A program made the position numbers and the translations under genes. The notes below the pieces were generated by a model. That model was not told where the DNA came from. It did not search any database and saw only the letters and a program-made list of their open reading frames with translations. A stretch of DNA of 64,000 nucleotides from Arthrinium phaeospermum (Eukaryota; Ascomycota; Sordariomycetes; Amphisphaeriales; Apiosporaceae). Location of the stretch: positions 1,426,001 through 1,490,000 of the forward strand of contig QYRS01000004.1 of the NCBI GenBank assembly GCA_006503535.1, written 5' to 3'. This document shows, one piece after another, positions 36,101 to 46,398 of the stretch (position 1 is its first letter; each line of letters starts with the position of its first letter).

Positions 36101-37095
36101 ATCATCTTGAAAGCGCTAGGTGGCTTGACTGGGCTCTTCATCATGGGTTTGAGAGGCGTTTTCTCGTAAGTGGCCAACTCGTCATCCGAATCCGAGTCTC
36201 GGGATAAAGACCGGTTCAAAGTATCCTTCTTAGGGCTCAGAGGAGCCGGCTTTTCCTTCTTGTCATCGTCACTGGTGGTTGTCCGTGTACTGGCACGCGT
36301 GGCTCTGGCAGCAGTGCCCGCAGCCTTTCGGACCGGCTTGGCCCGCATGCCTGTTGCTGTCTCGGCCTTCTTCTCTTTGGCCTTGGATGTCGTTGCTGTC
36401 GTTGTAGCAGCAGGTACGACGTTTTCCTTCTCCGGCTCCTGGAAGGAGACCGACTTCTTAACGTTGACGACCTTGGCAGTGGGCCGCGAGACGGCTGACT
36501 TGAGACCGGGAGTGGGATTCGTAGTGGCCGAAGTGCAGACTGTGCCCGGCGCCTTCTTTGTCACGGCAGTTGCACGAGTTCGAGCTGACTTCTTGGGAGG
36601 TTCGGATGGCGTATCGGCCTTATCTTCTTCCGGCTGCGCAACCTTGCGGGTGGTGCGGGTTCGTGTCGCCTTGACAGGCTCGGGCTTCGAGGGCCCAGTG
36701 GTGGTTTTCTTCGCCCTCCCACGAGTTGCCCGGGTTGGAGCAGTGCTGGAAGATGAATCGTTGCTCTGCTCTGGCTGGTCTGGCTGCTGTTGAAGGGCAG
36801 GCTCAACGATCTTCTTGGGCCTGCCGCGCGCTCTAGGGGGCTTATTCATGGTGTCTGCTGATGTGGGCGCCAGCTCATCTGCCGTGTCGTGGGTTTCCTC
36901 ATCGTTTTCCTCGTCAGCTCTCGTTTTTCGCTTGGTCGAAGGAGCGGTTCTAACGGCGGCAGCTGCCTTCGATGCGGTGGCTTTTGATGCGGCAGCTGCC
37001 TTGGTGGTGGTAGATTTTGGAGCGCTGCTGCTGCCGCCGGTGGCAGCAGCGGCGCGGGCTCTCGTGACCCGTTTCGGCGGGCTCTGAACATCCAT
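33176..37095 (-). CDS. BRCT-domain protein with many SP-x-K sites
   Basis: Nuclear protein of 1287 residues, exons 33827-37095 and 33176-33770, separated by a 56-nt intron that splits an Asp codon inside the BRCT domain. The first 300 residues are Lys/Arg/Ala/Thr-rich with AT-hook-like and nuclear-localisation stretches (RARGRPKK). Between about 310 and 475 there are at least seven SP-[ATVL]-K motifs (KSPVKPP, KSPAKRV, QSPTKAS, QSPAKRP, KSPLKMS, GSPAKRP, ASPLKLL), with more later; these are minimal CDK-site contexts. An acidic middle follows. The single BRCT domain lies at about 1005-1115, with GGRCVKNW, THVVFKDG and the closing GWVLDCERENEWVDE (conserved Trp and Cys). BRCT domains bind phosphopeptides in DNA-damage and cell-cycle control. 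I cannot assign a yeast ortholog. It is divergent to the zinc transporter gene. Confidence 0.85.
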
Positions 37096-38839
37096 GTTGG
37101 GCTTTTGAGACGTTGTTGTGGTGTCTGTACCTTACCTTTAGATGCAGAGGTGGAAAAAAAAAAATCAAAAAGGCATGCAAAAATGAACGGTAGATTGTTG
37201 ACCGCGCGGAGCTTCACCGTCAACATCAAAACCCGTTCAAGTGGAGTGTCGCTGCAGCAACCTGGACTTTTCTGATTGGCTGGAATAAAATCGGCAAGAC
37301 GCGTTGAGAAAATAGATCTAATGAAGTCAAGGCGATAGGAGTATTATCCATACCTAGTACATGGGTGCGACCTTGCGAGACTGAGCAAGGAGGCTAAACC
37401 AATAAGAGGCTGCCTGCGAGAGGCGGAACGTCTAAAACGCAGCGGTCATCACACTAAACCATCCCTGATCCGTACGATACGTTATCTTTTGTGGGAAAGC
37501 AGCGTTGTGGCATTCAAGTGGTACAAACTCCTGCGAGAATGAACAGGTCAAGTCCCCAGGAAGAAGAAGTTCTACGGAATATTATTACAGTAGTCAGGTA
37601 GTCATCGTTTATTTCACTGTAAAGACCTGGAATAAGTGGAATAATCAAGACGGTTTGTTCCTACTACCTTTATGTACACTTACTTAGGTACGTTTTAAAC
37701 TGGATGGTGTTTACGGCTACCTACCTAAACTGCTGCTGGTATGTACCTACCTCCCTCCATTGGCAGCTACCTAACCCCATTCCCGTGACTAACTGCAGTT
37801 GCTCAGAATGTGTTTAGAAACACTACCTATCGTTGGGGCTCGCTGTATCTGCCCTCATGCCTGGCATGATTTATGTTCCTGCCGGAATAAGCAGGTGAGG
37901 GAGTCTCAATACTGAGTTTGTGAGGTGCATGCATTTCGCGAGTCACTTTTGCTCGGTCGTCATGGTTGGAGCTTTTGACGTACCTAATGGTACGATTCGG
38001 CACTCGTGGAGCCGTGACTTGATGTTATCGGCCTCCCGAGTTGTGTAGCGAATCCCGGCTAACTTGACCCGGCCTTTTATAATGAACATAACACGAGACA
38101 CCTTGATGCCGGGCCTCTCCCTCGTCGCGATGCGTTCTTTACGAATTAAAGTTCCATCTACCATTAGCACGGGTGTTCCCAGCTAGCTTACGACCTTGAT
38201 ATGTAGAAGGCATGGATGCTACATGTTTGTTTGAGGCCCGGTAGTTCCTAACATCAGTGTCGTATCGCTTTCGAGTGGCAAATGCTCCGGGGGCCGGAAT
38301 TCAAATTCCAAGCGGCAGGCGGCCGCAGGAATAAACCGCATTTTTCTCCATTGTCACACCTGTCTTGCTTTTATTCCACTTACTCCAGGTTACAACAGTG
38401 GAATAAACGAATACTACTCTGATAATTTTTCGCCATACCTTCCTCCCATCGCCTGAGCTATTTTCGGGTGGTGCAGGTGGATTGACAGGTAAGGCGCGAC
38501 ACTCCGCCGACAGTTCGGTCGCGCCAACTGACTCTATCGAACTCTTTTACTTTCGACCGACCGGCTTGGGAAAGCTGTCTCGCTTGATCTTGCATCAATC
38601 CCCCGCTCCTCCGTCAAGACACTCCATATCAGCAGCATCTCTGACGCCTCATTCTTCGTGAAACAGGCTTATCACCTTCTATACAACCCTCCTGACGATC
38701 ACAGCAACGCTCCACCTGTACCATCCGAGCACTGTCGACACGGCCTGGTACAAAAACCGACGCACGCGGTGTCGCTTGCCAGGAAACACCACAACATACA
38801 CATTCTGCAAGACGCAACAGCTGCTGTGCAAACAACAAG
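37096..38839. other. Divergent promoter region
   Basis: 1.7 kb between the divergently transcribed BRCT and zinc transporter genes. TACCTACC microsatellite-like sequence lies at 37680-37770, and GGAATAA words recur several times. No coding frame is supported. Confidence 0.55.
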
Positions 38840-40691
38840 ATGGCGTGGTCAAAGTCGACGCGTATTGGCATTATGCTGGCCATAGACGTGGTCTTTTTCC
38901 TCCTCGAATTGATATCAGGATTCATCGTCGGCTCGCTGGCTCTGCAGGCGGATGCTTTCCACATGCTGAATGATATCATCTCTCTGCTTGTTGGTCTCTG
39001 GGCAGTCACAGTAGCCAAGAGACAGACAACAGACAAATACTCGTTCGGTGTAAGTGATCTCTCTTCTTCTATATGTCCTGGATGCGAAAGAGCACAGCCA
39101 ACTTGCTCGTACAAGGCAGCTGACATTTCGTTTCTTGTAGTGGCTGCGCGCCGAGATTCTCGGTGCATTCTTCAACGCCGTCTTTCTCATTGCACTCTGC
39201 GTGTCTATCATTCTCGAAGCCGTTACCCGATTAATCGATCCTCCTTCCATTGAGCAACCCAAATTGATCCTGATTGTTGGGTGTACGGGCCTGGCTTCAA
39301 ACCTGATTGGGTTTTTCGTACTTGGGGGGCATGGGCATTCCCATGGTCCTGGGGATCATTCACACGGAGACGGCCATGACCATGGCCATGAACATACCCA
39401 TGAACATACCCATGACCACGACAACGCCCATGCCGCTGAGGAAGGCAGGGTCCACCCAAATGTTGCTGATGAAGAAGCTCCAGCTATGGATGCCCTGCCC
39501 CATGTCGCACTTGCCAGAGCTACCAATGGGAAAGACTCAAAGTCGTCGGAGACAGTCCGTCGCCTCAATCTTGCGGAAGACGCTTCTGAGCGAAGTGACG
39601 GTCGACGTCGCGCAGGTAGCCTTAAGCACACTCGCTTGCAAAGCATTGACGACCTCAATCTGTATCCCTCAAGCTTCCGGCAGAACATCATCGATCGTAA
39701 CAGGACGAATATGGCAGAATCGGAGGGAAGCTCAGTTAACGACGGTTCCTCCACCGTAAACGAAGAGTCACAGGCCGATGAGAACTCGCCTTTGGTTTTC
39801 AAGAATGCCCCTCACAACTCATACGGAGCTGGCGAGAATGGTCAGCATAAGGGGCACTCATCATCCCGGCAGCCAAGAGGCAGACGTGACTCTCTGGAGC
39901 ATCATGAACACAACCACAACAAGCCACGAAAACCGGGCAAGAAGGGGCACGGACACAGCCACGATGATATGGGCATGAACGCCATGGTACTGCACGTCAT
40001 TGGAGATGCCCTTGGTAACGTTGGTGTCATTGTTACTGCCTTGATCATTTGGCTCACCGAGTGGCCCGGAAAGAACTACGCGGATCCCGCGGTCTCTCTG
40101 TTCATCACGTTCATCATTCTACGATCTGCGCTCCCCCTTACCTTTGCCACGTCTAACATCTTACTGCAAGCCACTCCGGACCAAATTGACATTCAAGACA
40201 TCAAGGAGGATATCCAAGCTCTTCCGGGAGTTATTAGCTGCCACCATGTCCATATCTGGCAGCTGTCAGACACCAAGATTGTCGCGTCAATGCATATCCA
40301 AGTTGCCTTCCCTATCACGGAAGAAGGTGGCGAGAAATACATGGCACTCGCCAAGTCGGCGCGCAAGTGCCTCCATGCATATGGCATCCACAGCGCCACC
40401 ATCCAGCCGGAGTTTTGCCTTGACCAGGCATGCAACCATCTTGATGCATCGATGATGACGGACGGTACTTTGGATGGTCAAGCAATGGCCAACTGTGCCA
40501 ATGGCGAGAGTCCCCCATGTCTTCTTGAGTGCGTGGATGACTGTGTGGGACAAAAATGCTGCGCTGTACCACCATCATCAAATGGCGATGCTGCTAGCCA
40601 CAAGTCTGGCCATTCAGGTCACAGTCACAGCAACGGCCACGACCATGACCACGATCACGGCCACGAACATGGCCACGACCATAGACATTAG
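38840..40691 (+). CDS. Zinc/cation diffusion facilitator (Zrc1/Cot1 type)
   Basis: Predicted CDF transporter of 586 residues that exchanges protons for Zn2+ and, by family, moves zinc into the vacuole or ER. Exons are 38840-39049 and 39141-40691, with a 91-nt phase-0 intron after YSFG. The zinc-site pairs are visible: HMLND in helix 2 (H41, D45) and HVIGD in helix 5, the H-x3-D patterns expected for zinc specificity. Between them a cytosolic loop carries a His-rich block at about 134-167 (repeats of HGHEHTHEH type) and a long polar insertion with a second His stretch (KKGHGHSHDD). The C-terminal domain has the usual small fold, then a Cys-containing segment and a third His/Asp block at the very end. 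Three histidine clusters are more than in most relatives. The start ATG follows AAG. Confidence 0.93.
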
Positions 40692-42539
40692 TTTTGTCTA
40701 CCTTGGTTCATGTGATTTTCTATGGGCAGATGGGAACATTCCTAGAGATATTTCCGTGGGGAAAGCTCTCACTTGTTACTACCAGCGAATGGAGGGCTGT
40801 TTTTCATCGGTGCTTTCTGATACTGAGCGGGCTTGGGCCATGGTATGCATTGGGAGGTTGCGTTTGGCTTTCATTTGTTAAACTGTACTATATACGGGGA
40901 GGGACTGCACACGCCTCGAGTGAGGTTTGGTTCGTGGGCTAGACACTGGGAGGGACTGCACACGCCTCGAGTGAGGTTTGGTTCGTGGGCTAGACACTGG
41001 GAGGGACTACCGCTCGAAGCGAAACGGTTGGTTCGTGGGCTAGACACCGGCTGCAAAGGCGCTATTCATCCGAAGTCACTACATGCCATCTGATAGAGAT
41101 AATAATTTTTGAGACAACATGATACATCACAAGAAAGTGTGTTCTCGGACGAAATCCGTGCGCATTCTAGCCTACTTCTGTCCGATCTCAGACCCTACCT
41201 TTCTTTCCCTGTGCTGTCATTCGTCAATCCCGGTGCCCAAATGTGACGCGGATGCCCACTACGCCGGATCGTGCCGACTGATGAAGTACCTACTACTACT
41301 TGGTTGCCCTTGTCGCGCCTGTTCCGAACCTCTGCTATAAGTTCTGATCCAGCTTTGAGGTGCTTACTGTCTTTGAGGTGTGGGTTAATGCGGGACAACG
41401 CTGCTGGCGTGTGCAATATTATATGTACATGCGTACCCTGTCTTGCAATTAACTGTAGACAGCTCGAAGTAACGGCACGCGGTAAGACCGTAGCAGGCAT
41501 ACACAATTGACACGATGCCGTGAATGGAGGAACTGGCCAGCAGCATCTACCAGTACCCGATAATACTGCAAGACGAAGTACATAGACATGGTATTGGATT
41601 TAAGCGTATCATCTCGAATGCAAGATACAGGTTCATTTCCGGGATGGAGTTTGGCTACTATTGCCTCTATACCAATTTGGCCAGTTTGCTTTGATTCTGA
41701 TTCGACTTTTCTTCTTGCCTTATATGAACCTCGCACAAAGTGCCAAAACAATGATGATGCTCTAGAAGATATTGACCTTCGCCTTCCTGAGTAGGAACGT
41801 CTCTAGTGAGTGGCAATCAATTAGATTGCCACCTGTCTGCCTCATTCCAACCAGAACGTATAGTTTGATCTAAGTTAGACAATCCTCATATTGGCTGCGT
41901 GATTGATCTGATATCACGAGCCGTGGGGCGGAACAACCCCGGATCCCGAAGGAAAGTGCAGGAAGATTCGCCACACTCTGAACCGTTTTGGGACGGGCTG
42001 GATATTTATACAAGAGCAGACTTGCTGGGTCGTAGGTGTGGTGGTCGGGTACTCTCTCATCGCAACCTCGGTTGACATTGGGGTGTCAAGTCGTTTGAGA
42101 ACAACGGGACGACTCCTGTGGAAGTAGAATGCAACCCCTCTGCTGCCGTGCGGCAAATGCTCCCCCCAGTCGCTTAGCGAGCTATATACCGACTCTGGTA
42201 TTCTCTGGGGAAGGTAGTACTTCGGCATTCTAGCGAAAGTGCGTACGCAGGCCGTGTTGATCTTTGGGGGTTGGTTCTTGTAACAGGCGGTAGATTGTGG
42301 ATGTCATTCCGGATAATCCAGGTAACTGCGGAGAAGGCCGCACGTCGCCTGTACCACCTGACGCGTCTAATTGTATTAGTATACCAGAGCGGGACGAACA
42401 CCTAATAATCCGATATTGGGCATACGTTGCTGCATCATTCATATCCGCGTCATGTATCTGCGGTCATATACAAGGCGATGAAAGCAACAAGGAGCTTGTC
42501 ATTTCATCACGGGGGTTACAGTTAGCTGTTCTTATCCCC
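40692..42539. other. Gene-free stretch with 51-bp tandem repeat
   Basis: 1.8 kb. It starts with the 3' region of the zinc transporter gene and contains the tandem repeat at 40897-41048. No coding frame is supported. Confidence 0.55.
40897..41048. repeat. Tandem repeat, two exact 51-bp units plus a diverged third
   Basis: Unit starting GGGAGGGACTGCACACG and ending GGGCTAGACACT. Copies at 40897-40947 and 40948-40998 look identical. The third at 40999-41048 keeps the first ten and last twenty bases but differs in the middle (ACCGCTCGAAGCG). It lies about 200 bases after the zinc transporter stop, so it is probably in or near its 3' untranslated region. Confidence 0.9.
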
Positions 42540-43607
42540 CTATAATTCTGCCTTCGTGGGGCTTTCGAAGATGAGACTCACAACGAATATGATAATTGCA
42601 GGCGATATCACTTTTATTCCGCCGACTAGGGATTGGCCGCGCACGAGGGCCTGTTGAAAGCGTATGAACCGACAGGTGCCGCAAAGTAGTATCCATATGG
42701 CACATGAGTAGCAGGCTATAGCCAATGACATCCCGTATTCGTACCGCGGGAGAGCCTTATCGGGCTGTTGCAACATGTGCAGCTGCGCTATCATGACTCC
42801 TGTGAGTGCTAATATCGAAGAGGTCCTCAGATAAGATAGAAAGGTTCGCTCTAGAGCTGCGGTTGGACGAGAATTAATGTTAGTCGGTCTCTGGCGTGAC
42901 TGAGATAACTTCGAAGGGGCATCCTCAAGGCTCCTTTGAGCCCGGACCAAATGCCCGTATCCTATAATGTTGGCCACAACGCTGACCAGTTTGTTTAGGG
43001 TGTGGGACACTGCAGGCAGATAACCAATGAAGGAGTTTGTAGTTATGGGAGGTTTGTGCATGTCATTGGATTGCTGTCCCTCGTCTATGCAAGGAGCAGC
43101 TGGAATTGGCAAGGCGGCTTTCACGTAGGGTGGCCTTTAGGGAATAGCCTGAAGAAGGAACTGCCAAGGTTGCTATGTTGATCATCGGGTAACCTGGCCA
43201 CCTCGTCGCGGACAACTCATGAATGATAGGGTCAATATGTTGGAGACAGGGGTCATAGAGTGAATGCAGGGCTGCGGAGTTTCTTCCTGGGCTGATCTGG
43301 CCAATGGTACCGCCAACTGAGCGGTGAGCTATGAGACGGGGAAGATGATGCGAGAGGGCGATATTGAGATTGGCTCACCGAAATGGTCGCGGCATGTGTC
43401 GTGATCTACAGCCAGCTTGATATAAGTTGACCACATGTGTGGTAGGTGTTTCTTAGATTGGAGGGAGCCCGGCCGAGACGACGGCACGACGGCGCCGGAA
43501 GCTAGGTCGATCAGTTCCAAAGCTGGCTCTGGCGACTCTACAGATTGTTGATTCTGTGGGTGCTGTGATGGACTTCTTTGCAGATGAGGCTCCTGCGCGG
43601 GCGCCAT
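42540..43607 (-). CDS. DUF202-family small membrane protein
   Basis: 181-residue inner-membrane-type protein, exons 43379-43607 and 42540-42856. The splice joins DHF to A-LERTFLSYLRTS, rebuilding the DHxAxERTFLAxLRTS signature of DUF202 (YidH-like) proteins. Three hydrophobic helices follow: LALTGVMIAQLHML, SLAIACYSCAIWILLCGTC and ISPAIIIFVVSLIF. The RFIRFQQALVRG loop with GG lies before helix 3, as in the family. In yeast, DUF202 proteins are linked to vacuolar and polyphosphate (VTC-type) membranes; the role here is unknown. The N-terminal 75 residues are polar. The intron is 522 nt, unusually long for this window. I chose the second ATG (43607, CCATGGC context); one four codons upstream is possible. 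Confidence 0.75.
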
Positions 43608-46398
43608 GGCAACGTGCATGCATGAGCGTGGTGTCTCCCTGGCTTCTTTTCTAACCTGAACCTTCAGCTATCAGCTCGGTACTTCAAGACACCCTTGCCA
43701 AGCACCAGGTGGGCATTCAAGAGGCAGATGTACAAGCGAGAGCCTCTTTGTATAAGGGCGGGTGCTGATACTACGAGCATACCTAAGGTAGGAGTTCATG
43801 TGTTTATTGCGTTCAATGTAGAGTTTAGTGGAGTGTGCCGACAAGGTTTCCAGCTTGGGTTGAAGGCATTTGATCTTTTTCCCGTCTCAAAAGACGTCTC
43901 GTCTTAATGGGTCGCTCCCAGAAGGATCACGTGTGGTCAATGGTCTCAGGATGGCAACTTCCCCATGGCCAGGCATCTAGCAAATACTCCAACGTGACTG
44001 CCTGTTCGAAATGGATGGGCCAGCCTAGATCTAGCAACCCGCACTTTCCAAGTCAGAATGATTACTAACTTGTATATCATGCCTCCACAAGCTCCCGAAA
44101 TGCGGAGAAAGTACGATGCACTTGGGCTGATCTTCCGACAACCCAGATATAGAGGCGCATCATCGCTCGGCTTATGTATGCAACAACACCACCACAGTAC
44201 AGTAGCACAGTATTCCTATCGCATCGACAGCCCCGACACCCCTGCCGCCTACACTGCAACGCCCGAGGCTTCAAGCGCATGGGATACCCGAATCGGGTAA
44301 CCAAGTGCTACTACTTTCAGGTCCACCAGCATAGGGTAGAGACATGCTTCCGGCATCGTCAGTCCTGCTTCAAGCCACCGAGCCCCAAATCCAAATGTGA
44401 CAGCGAATTCTGAACTGCACCAGCCTCATACTATTGAGACCATGCCCAAAGCTCTGATTCATGGAAGTTCATGGGCTTCAAATACCACCGCTACTTTTGT
44501 AGCGAGGGCGCATTGCATCTGGGGCCTTTGGGGTCGAAAAGCTATCTCCGCTGCACGAATTGATAGTTTCGCATCCCACCGATATCAATATCGCATGCAA
44601 CAGCCCACGGAATTCCCGTTGCCTTGTTGAAAACACCGTATTTACGGGCATGAGAGCAGCAACGTCGTGCAGGATGCCGTATCGCCCCCTTCCAGCTTAC
44701 TTACATTAACACGAGGCCCAGTTTTGATGAAGCCTGCGGCCCGTCGTGCCGGCTCGGTAACCGGATCCCTACGATCAACCACAAAACGTACAGCCTACAG
44801 GGGCTTTGGCGAACCAGCTGTTTGGTACGCCAGTATGCATTGGGACCTGTGGCCGATGCCCACCAACTGATGGTGGTGGCACACGTATCGCCCTGATGTA
44901 CATCTCCTGCAGTACTCGCCCGTCGATAATGCAACAAGGCCTTCTTTTGACGGTTCAAGACGAGATCTCGTCTACCATGGTGATGCCACTCTCTTATAGA
45001 GCTCGGCCAAATTGCCTGCCTAGCTGCACTGAACCCTAGCTCCCGTTTAAGTAGCAGCAAGCTGGCAACAATACCGACATACTTTCTTTTGCTTCAGAGA
45101 CGGGCAGGGGCTCCGAAATCTAGTCTTGATACCACGCAGCCAAGCCCCGCTGGACAGGGGTCTAGTCATCCTCTCCGGGATTCTGGTCAAGCTCGCCCGT
45201 AACGGGGCCGGGTAACGTCCCACCACCATTCTACTGACAATGGCTACATTGCAATATCGAAGCATGACCAGATTTGGCTCAGATCGCCCTCCAGGAAGCC
45301 CAGAGCAAGTCATTCATTTAGTCGATCATGCCATTCATACAGCAAACCAATCACCGGCTTCTATTGCCACCAGTTCGGCTTCGTGTAGTCTTGACGCAAG
45401 ATAAGTCAGAGTCCAAGACGGGATCCGGATGCGTTCAATGAAATCTCGAAACTTGCATGGCTGCTCTGCAGCCTTCAGTTCGTCAAGGACGAGCTGTTCG
45501 CCCTGGCTCGTGTATCCTTGTGTCATTCGCCAGTAAGGTGCTGCCACAGATACAGCACACCCCACTGAATGTTATTGATGCAATATGCAAAACGGCTCCT
45601 GGGTAGCGTGCCTGTGCAAGTACGCTTGCGTGAATGAAAATCGCTCTACGGACCGCTCCTACCGATGGGGCTGTTTCGTTGGATAATGGACGTGTAGGTA
45701 ATATAGTGCCCTTTCTCTGGGATCAGGTCAAGTGACACTGTACAACCATCAGGACATGTCCAGGTAAGCATCCAATATCGAGGACACACCGATATCCACA
45801 ACATACGCTTCAGTGGCTTCATGGGATACCTTCATGATTATGAACCATAGTTCCGGCGGTGTACCGGTAAGCTGTACTCTGGTGCTGGTGTGCTGGTTCG
45901 GAGGCCTGGTAAGATGATGAAGGTACTATCATTCTCGTTTCGCTCATCTCCCCATCATGTCATCTTGGACTCGCTTGACTTACACAAGCTACTGCCAACA
46001 TTGAGTTGTGTTGCTTTCTCTGTCTATTGGTCGTTCGTTCCCAGAGCTTGTTTGTCACTTCCGCCCATGCCTAGCCACACATATTGAATGGTTCGATAGA
46101 AGCCGATGGTCACGCCTTGGGTCGAAGCTCTACAGTGGATATAAGAAGTTCGACCTGTGCCCGAGAACAAGGGAGATTCTGCTTCGAGTTATCCCTTACT
46201 CACAGGCCCACCCAAGCACCTTCCAACCCTCCTATAATATACTTGGCTCTTTTTGGATACCCAGACGTGTCACACGCTGCGTCTTTGCTTTGGAATATAT
46301 GATCAAGCCCTCAACAAAAGTTGCAGTATCTCGTATATTCACCAAACCGAACTTAGGTGTTTGACGTCACAGGAAGGCAACGAGAAACGATCTTCAAC
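43608..46398. other. Gene-free stretch
   Basis: 2.8 kb without a supportable gene. A 64-codon minus-strand frame ending at 45335 looks like a winged helix, but it stands alone (see rejected items). The right end is the promoter of the beta-glucosidase gene. Confidence 0.5.

Noticed and set aside
45335..45526. A 64-codon minus-strand frame (MTQGYTSQGEQ start) that looks like a winged-helix segment
   Set aside because: The pattern of helices is suggestive, but it stands alone, neighbouring frames give no matching domain, and length alone does not support a gene. Could be the relic of a methyltransferase or regulator.
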